A stretch of DNA of 64,000 bases from Bradyrhizobium sp. AZCC 1721 (GTDB lineage Bacteria > Pseudomonadota > Alphaproteobacteria > Rhizobiales > Xanthobacteraceae): contig NZ_JAZHSB010000001.1 of assembly GCF_036924715.1 (NCBI RefSeq), positions 3,835,001-3,899,000 of the forward strand, written 5' to 3'. Positions 60,997 to 64,000 of this stretch are shown here, one piece after another; the stretch's first letter is position 1; every line of letters starts with the position of its first letter. A program made the position numbers and the translations under genes. The notes below the pieces were generated by a model that had not been told where the DNA came from, ran no database searches, and saw only the letters and a list, made by a program, of their open reading frames with translations.

Positions 60997-61239
60997 ATGA
61001 TGATCCGCTTTGCTTGCTTAGGGGCCTTCTTTGCAGCTTTTGCTCTTGCCGAACCAGCTTTGGCCGCGGGCAGATGTGGAGTCGGGTGCAGCAGCACGTC
61101 TGAAGGGGCCTGTGTCCGCGATGGATGGCAGCAAGGTTTGCCGGTCCGGAACGTGTGCCCGGCCACATCCCAGCCATCTCCGCCTTGCGGCCCATATTAC
61201 CGATGGAGTCGGCAATCCATGATGTGCATACCGCGTTGA
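60997..61239 (+). CDS. small secreted cysteine-rich protein
   Basis: 80 residues from the ATG with GAGGAG 6 bases upstream. A signal peptide (IRFACLGAFFAAFALAEPAL) is followed by a mature part with six cysteines (GRCGVGCSSTSEGACVRDGW ... NVCPATSQPSPPCGPYYRW ... MMCIPR), probably three disulfides. I recall similar proteins in Bradyrhizobium. Function unknown. Confidence 0.72.
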   Translation: MMIRFACLGAFFAAFALAEPALAAGRCGVGCSSTSEGACVRDGWQQGLPVRNVCPATSQPSPPCGPYYRWSRQSMMCIPR

Positions 61240-61530
61240 ATCGACCGGTTAGCGGCCCCGGCAATACGCAACGCACCGGGGCCGCAGAGGCCCCCCGGCG
61301 GGGGCTTTGGGAGCATTGCCGGGGGGAACGTTCAAAATAGTCCGCCATCGGACCGTCGTCTGTACGGCCGCCGACAAAGAACACGCCCGCCAGCCTGAAC
61401 CGGAAGGCTCTGCGCACGACGTTGCCGGACGACATGCGCAGAGCCATGCCACGCCAGGGCACTCCCCAAAAGGGCACTCCCCAAAATGGCTTATTCAGGC
61501 TGATTTCGATTCTTGGCAGAATTGGGCGCG
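61240..61530. other. no supported gene; GC hairpins and a 15-bp tandem repeat
   Basis: GGCCCCGG.../CCGGGGCC-type hairpins follow the secreted protein gene, and GGGCACTCCCCAAAA occurs twice in tandem at about 61458-61487. Confidence 0.5.
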
Positions 61531-61713
61531 ATGCAGCGCCCGCAGAAAATTACCTTTGGAGAGATGCGCGAATCCGGCGTCTTCGGTGCCGTCGTGTTCT
61601 GCGGCGGTTATCACGGTAGCCATTCGACTGTCCTCGACGCCGATCGCCAGCGGAATCAAGTGCGGCTGTCAGGTCGTGCGGCAAGCGGAGCTCGGATGGG
61701 CGCCGCTATTTGA
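61531..61713 (+). CDS. MQRxQKIxFG-family small protein, probably frameshifted at the end
   Basis: 60 residues beginning MQRPQKITFGEMRESGVFGA, then VVFCGGYHGSHSTVLDADR. The usual family end (…CGKRG.DVRP…) is missing; the last 20 residues look unnatural, and a Cys-containing tail ending FEKARCA lies in another frame. I call it a gene with a probable late frameshift. Confidence 0.55.
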   Translation: MQRPQKITFGEMRESGVFGAVVFCGGYHGSHSTVLDADRQRNQVRLSGRAASGARMGAAI

Positions 61714-61805
61714 GAAAGCACGATGTGCCTGAAACCGGGTTCCTTCTTTGGACCGCTTTAAGAATTCAGTGCTACAAAGGCTGTATTTCAAAGTGGGTTA
61801 TTGCG

Positions 61806-62048
61806 ATGGTGGAAACTCGGATTGCTCCACGTGTTCGCGTGATGAAGCCTGCCAAGATCGATTACGGCGGCGACAAGTATCCTTGCATCGTTCGTGACAT
61901 ATCCAGCACGGGCGCGGCGCTAGACTTTTCCGAGCTGATCCGCATTCCCAATGAGTTCACATTGATCTTGCCGGATGACAAGCTAAAGCTGCCTTGTCGC
62001 GTTGTGTGGCGCAAGGAGTACAGACTTGGCGTGGTCTTCGACCTGTAG
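61806..62048 (+). CDS. PilZ domain protein (c-di-GMP receptor-like)
   Basis: 80 residues, essentially one PilZ domain: Arg5-x3-Arg9 in TRIAPRVRV and DISSTG (Asp31, Ser33, Gly36), which together form the c-di-GMP site. Start chosen at the ATG just before this motif; the frame is open upstream. It would act as a stand-alone second-messenger adaptor. No diguanylate cyclase is adjacent. Confidence 0.85.
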   Translation: MVETRIAPRVRVMKPAKIDYGGDKYPCIVRDISSTGAALDFSELIRIPNEFTLILPDDKLKLPCRVVWRKEYRLGVVFDL

Positions 62049-62121
62049 CTCTATGCAGCCGTTTGGCGCCCGATGTCCGGCTGCGCTACCCTCGCCGGCG
62101 TTGGCTTGCCGCCCGAAATAG

Positions 62122-62223
62122 TTATGACGCTCTTCGCTTTCGGGCTAGCAATTCGAAGCGGACAAGAATAGCCGTGCAAGCGGCCAGCGCGGTCAAAGCC
62201 ATCAAGAGAACCGTCGTGAGCAT
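62122..62223 (-). CDS. 33-residue membrane microprotein
   Basis: The ATG has GGAG 8 bases upstream. One hydrophobic segment (LTTVLLMALTALAACTAILV) and a basic end (RFELLARKRRAS) predict an inside-facing C-terminus. Function unknown. Confidence 0.55.
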   Translation of the reverse strand: MLTTVLLMALTALAACTAILVRFELLARKRRAS

Positions 62224-62474
62224 GGCAAATCTCCAGCCCGATGATTCGCAATTTCTTAAACTCTGAACTATCTCAACCGAATCCTTAAGAAAAAGTTAAC
62301 GCCCCGGATTCTATGGGGCCGTTGCTCAGCTCGGGCATCCGGACTGAGCCTGCCCGGGAGCACCTCTAATGCGGACACCCTCCCGGCGGTCGTCTTGTTT
62401 CTGGCAAGCTCCTTGCTCTCTGCACAGCATTACCAAGTGTCGCTGCCAGCGATGTGCCATTGCGGAGCAAACAA

Positions 62475-62789
62475 ATGAACCAGCCCCAATTCGAGACAGC
62501 GGATCTACGACATCTTGTTCGCGCTCAGGCCAAGGGACAGGCCATGGCAGAGCGCAAGCGGCTCGCAACGGACGACGCGCGGAGGCGGAGGCGTCAACAG
62601 ACCGAAGCAATGCTAATCGATATCAAGAACGCCCTCCGCTTGCTTGATCAAAGCATTGAGGCTGAACTACAGAAAAGTCCGACGAGAGATCCTCATCACT
62701 TTGCATTTCCGATGACGGTGAGAGCTTTGACCACGCGCCGTGAAAATCTTAAATCGACTATTGCGCTGCTTTTGCTTGAGCTCACCTAG
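62475..62789 (+). CDS. small basic helical protein, unknown function
   Basis: 104 residues; GGAG precedes the ATG by 9 bases. It starts MNQPQFETADLRHLVRAQAK, has a very basic stretch (RKRLATDDARRRRRQQTEAM) and a C-terminal helix (TTRRENLKSTIALLLLELT). Predicted helical; a nucleic acid-binding role is possible but not shown. Confidence 0.65.
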   Translation: MNQPQFETADLRHLVRAQAKGQAMAERKRLATDDARRRRRQQTEAMLIDIKNALRLLDQSIEAELQKSPTRDPHHFAFPMTVRALTTRRENLKSTIALLLLELT

Positions 62790-62966
62790 AGCGACCGCGG
62801 ACGCGCAATAGTATGACCAAACAGCACACCGCGGGGGGCCGCCGCCCTCCCCTTTGCCATTTAGCCCCGCTGTTCCTCGCCAAACGTCAAATTCGAAGAT
62901 TGCTCGACCGCTGCCTGAAACAAACGGCTGCATACCTTGTTATTAACGAAAACAGGGAACGCCACC

Positions 62967-63050
62967 GTGCAATTCTTTTTCAACCTCATCTGGAACCGGT
63001 CACGCGACAGGCTCCTCGCTGCAATGGATAGGCGGGAGGCCGAACAATGA
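62967..63050 (+). CDS. 27-residue microprotein, coupled to the next ORF
   Basis: GTG start with AGGGAA 9 bases upstream. The sequence is amphipathic and basic (MQFFFNLIWNRSRDRLLAAM then DRREAEQ). Its stop overlaps the ATG of the next microprotein (CAATGA), the classic sign of translational coupling. Confidence 0.5.
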   Translation: MQFFFNLIWNRSRDRLLAAMDRREAEQ

Positions 63051-63130
63051 TCGAGCTCTCAGCGATCCTCGCCCTGATTAGCATCGGGATCTTCGCCGCC
63101 CACGCGCTGGATGCCTACCGCACCGACTAG
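63047..63130 (+). CDS. 27-residue membrane microprotein
   Basis: The ATG has GGAGG 7 bases upstream. It is one membrane span (IELSAILALISIGIFAAHAL) with a DAYRTD end. I recall such AHALDAYR-type microproteins as conserved in Bradyrhizobium. It overlaps the previous microprotein by 4 bp. Confidence 0.62.
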   Translation: MIELSAILALISIGIFAAHALDAYRTD

Positions 63131-63288
63131 CGCGCGAGCGGAGAAACAAGACGTCGTCAGGCGCCGCGGCAACGTTTGTTGAACGTCTGCTGCCCTTATC
63201 GATGTCCTGTCCGATGGAGGTCCGCGGCCGCCGGACCGGTGAGTTCCGAGCGCGGCTTTAGCCAAACCAGTCGGGCGCGACGCCTCCG

Positions 63289-63768
63289 CTACGGCCGGCG
63301 CAACTGCGCGAGAGCCTCGACGACCACCGATACCAGCGACGCCATGGTGTACGGCTTCGGCAGCCATCCGAGCGGGGCGTAGGGCTCGGCGCGCCCGCGC
63401 GTGTACACATCGTCGTGAGCGGTCGCAAAGATGCACCGAATGGCGAAGTCCTGATAGAGTTGTCGTGCGGCGTCGATACCGTCGCGGGTGCTGGCCAGGC
63501 GAATATCCATCACGGCAAGCGTCGGTTGGGCCTCGCTGGCGAGCGCGACGGCTTCCTCGGCGGTCGTGGCCGGACCGACAACTTCAAAGCCGGCAGCCGT
63601 CAGCGCAACTTCGGTCTGCAAGGCGATCAGGAAATCATCCTCGACGACAAGAACCCTGGGCGGGCCCTGCGTGTCTTCTAAGCGCTGGGTCTGTTCGGCA
63701 GGTGGTAACAAGTTCCGATCCGGTTCGGATGGCAACGCAAAATGACCCGCGCTTTGCGGATGCCTCAT
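63289..63768 (-). CDS. single-domain response regulator
   Basis: 159 residues: an unstructured N-terminus of ~38 residues and one receiver domain (VLVVEDDFLIALQTEVALTA with the acidic pair, then AVMDIRLA with the phospho-acceptor Asp, and LPKPYT with the invariant Lys). No output domain. It is 11 bases downstream of a histidine kinase gene, its likely partner; such pairs often feed a phosphorelay. Confidence 0.88.
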   Translation of the reverse strand: MRHPQSAGHFALPSEPDRNLLPPAEQTQRLEDTQGPPRVLVVEDDFLIALQTEVALTAAGFEVVGPATTAEEAVALASEAQPTLAVMDIRLASTRDGIDAARQLYQDFAIRCIFATAHDDVYTRGRAEPYAPLGWLPKPYTMASLVSVVVEALAQLRRP

Positions 63769-63779
63769 CGGTCACCGCT

Positions 63780-64000
63780 TTAGATTTTAGCGGCGGGGAA
63801 ATCCAGGCACGCCCGCGATGGATTTTTCGTGATGTGAAGCGTTCCATGGAGCTGGCGTGCGAGGCCGAGTACGAGCCGGAGCCCGGACGAGGTCTTGCGC
63901 ACTGCCTCCAGGTCGAACCCCTCGCCGTCGTCCTCGACACAGAGCGCCAGCCGTTCGTCCTGTCTGGTCAGGCTGACGCGAACGGCCTGCCTCGCATAGT
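63780..64000 (-). CDS. histidine kinase, C-terminal part (HWE/HisKA_2-like)
   Basis: The frame runs off the right edge. The last ~70 residues hold the ATP-binding end of a histidine kinase: CVEDDGEGFDLEA (G1-type box) and SSGLRLVLGLARQLHGTL (G2-type box) as in HWE/HisKA_2 kinases. The stop is followed after 11 bp by a single-domain response regulator. Confidence 0.8.
   Translation of the reverse strand, partial: YARQAVRVSLTRQDERLALCVEDDGEGFDLEAVRKTSSGLRLVLGLARQLHGTLHITKNPSRACLDFPAAKI

Noticed and set aside
1..64000. CRISPR arrays, prophage modules, restriction systems, secretion islands
   Set aside because: I saw no regularly spaced repeats, cas, phage structural, restriction-modification or toxin-antitoxin genes on either strand.

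Overview
The window comes from a high-GC alphaproteobacterium, most likely Bradyrhizobium or a close relative (Nitrobacteraceae). The main evidence is the ndvC/ndvB pair for cyclic beta-(1,3)(1,6)-glucan, phosphatidylcholine synthase, the nasT-nasS-nirA arrangement, a two-gene glmU/glmS pair, and many tiny conserved proteins and palindromic repeats that I recall as typical of that genus. No database search was run, so family names rest on motifs and memory.

Layout. 1-1.3 kb: end of a 5-oxoprolinase operon (pxpC', pxpA). 1.6-7.1 kb: nitrate/nitrite assimilation on the minus strand (nasT, nasS, a long leader with a possible sigma-54 promoter, nirA, and an Fe-S/flavin reductase that probably feeds NirA). 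7.2-31.3 kb: core genes (rimO, argD-like with an arginine-rich leader ORF and terminator, qor, pcs-terC, a UbiH-type hydroxylase, an AEC carrier, hspQ, ialB-like, a peptide-binding protein, a degenerate adenylate-forming protein beside a degenerate GGDEF protein, mfd, sdhE, recG, a dapA-like gene, DUF502, glmS). 31.3-37.4 kb: an accessory insertion that splits glmU from glmS, bounded by an imperfect ~30-bp direct repeat; it carries dispersed repeats, an hxlR/doxX/NmrA-like cluster, small ORFs and a broken second glmU 3' end. 37.4-46.1 kb: glmU, a SPOR-like membrane protein, and the ndv glucan locus.

46.2-55.6 kb: starting just after a tRNA-Lys(UUU) gene, a low-density accessory region made of very small genes, many present as intact and frameshifted copies. 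It includes a perfect 169-bp direct repeat, a duplicated ~0.65-kb module pairing a coiled-coil microprotein with an H-NS-like protein that has only the N-terminal part, a sialate-O-acetylesterase-like protein and a coiled-coil membrane protein. 55.6-60.9 kb: a polysaccharide/glycolipid cluster (Zn-ribbon methyltransferase, GT2, DUF2304, multi-spanning glycosyltransferase, GH105 hydrolase) with remnants of an IS256-type transposase and galE. 60.9-64 kb: small secreted and membrane proteins, a PilZ protein, and a two-component pair cut by the window edge.

The strongest candidates for undescribed biology are the apparently leaderless arginine-rich leader ORF plus terminator upstream of argD, the duplicated truncated H-NS module, the insertion between glmU and glmS, and the degenerate ligase/GGDEF gene pair.
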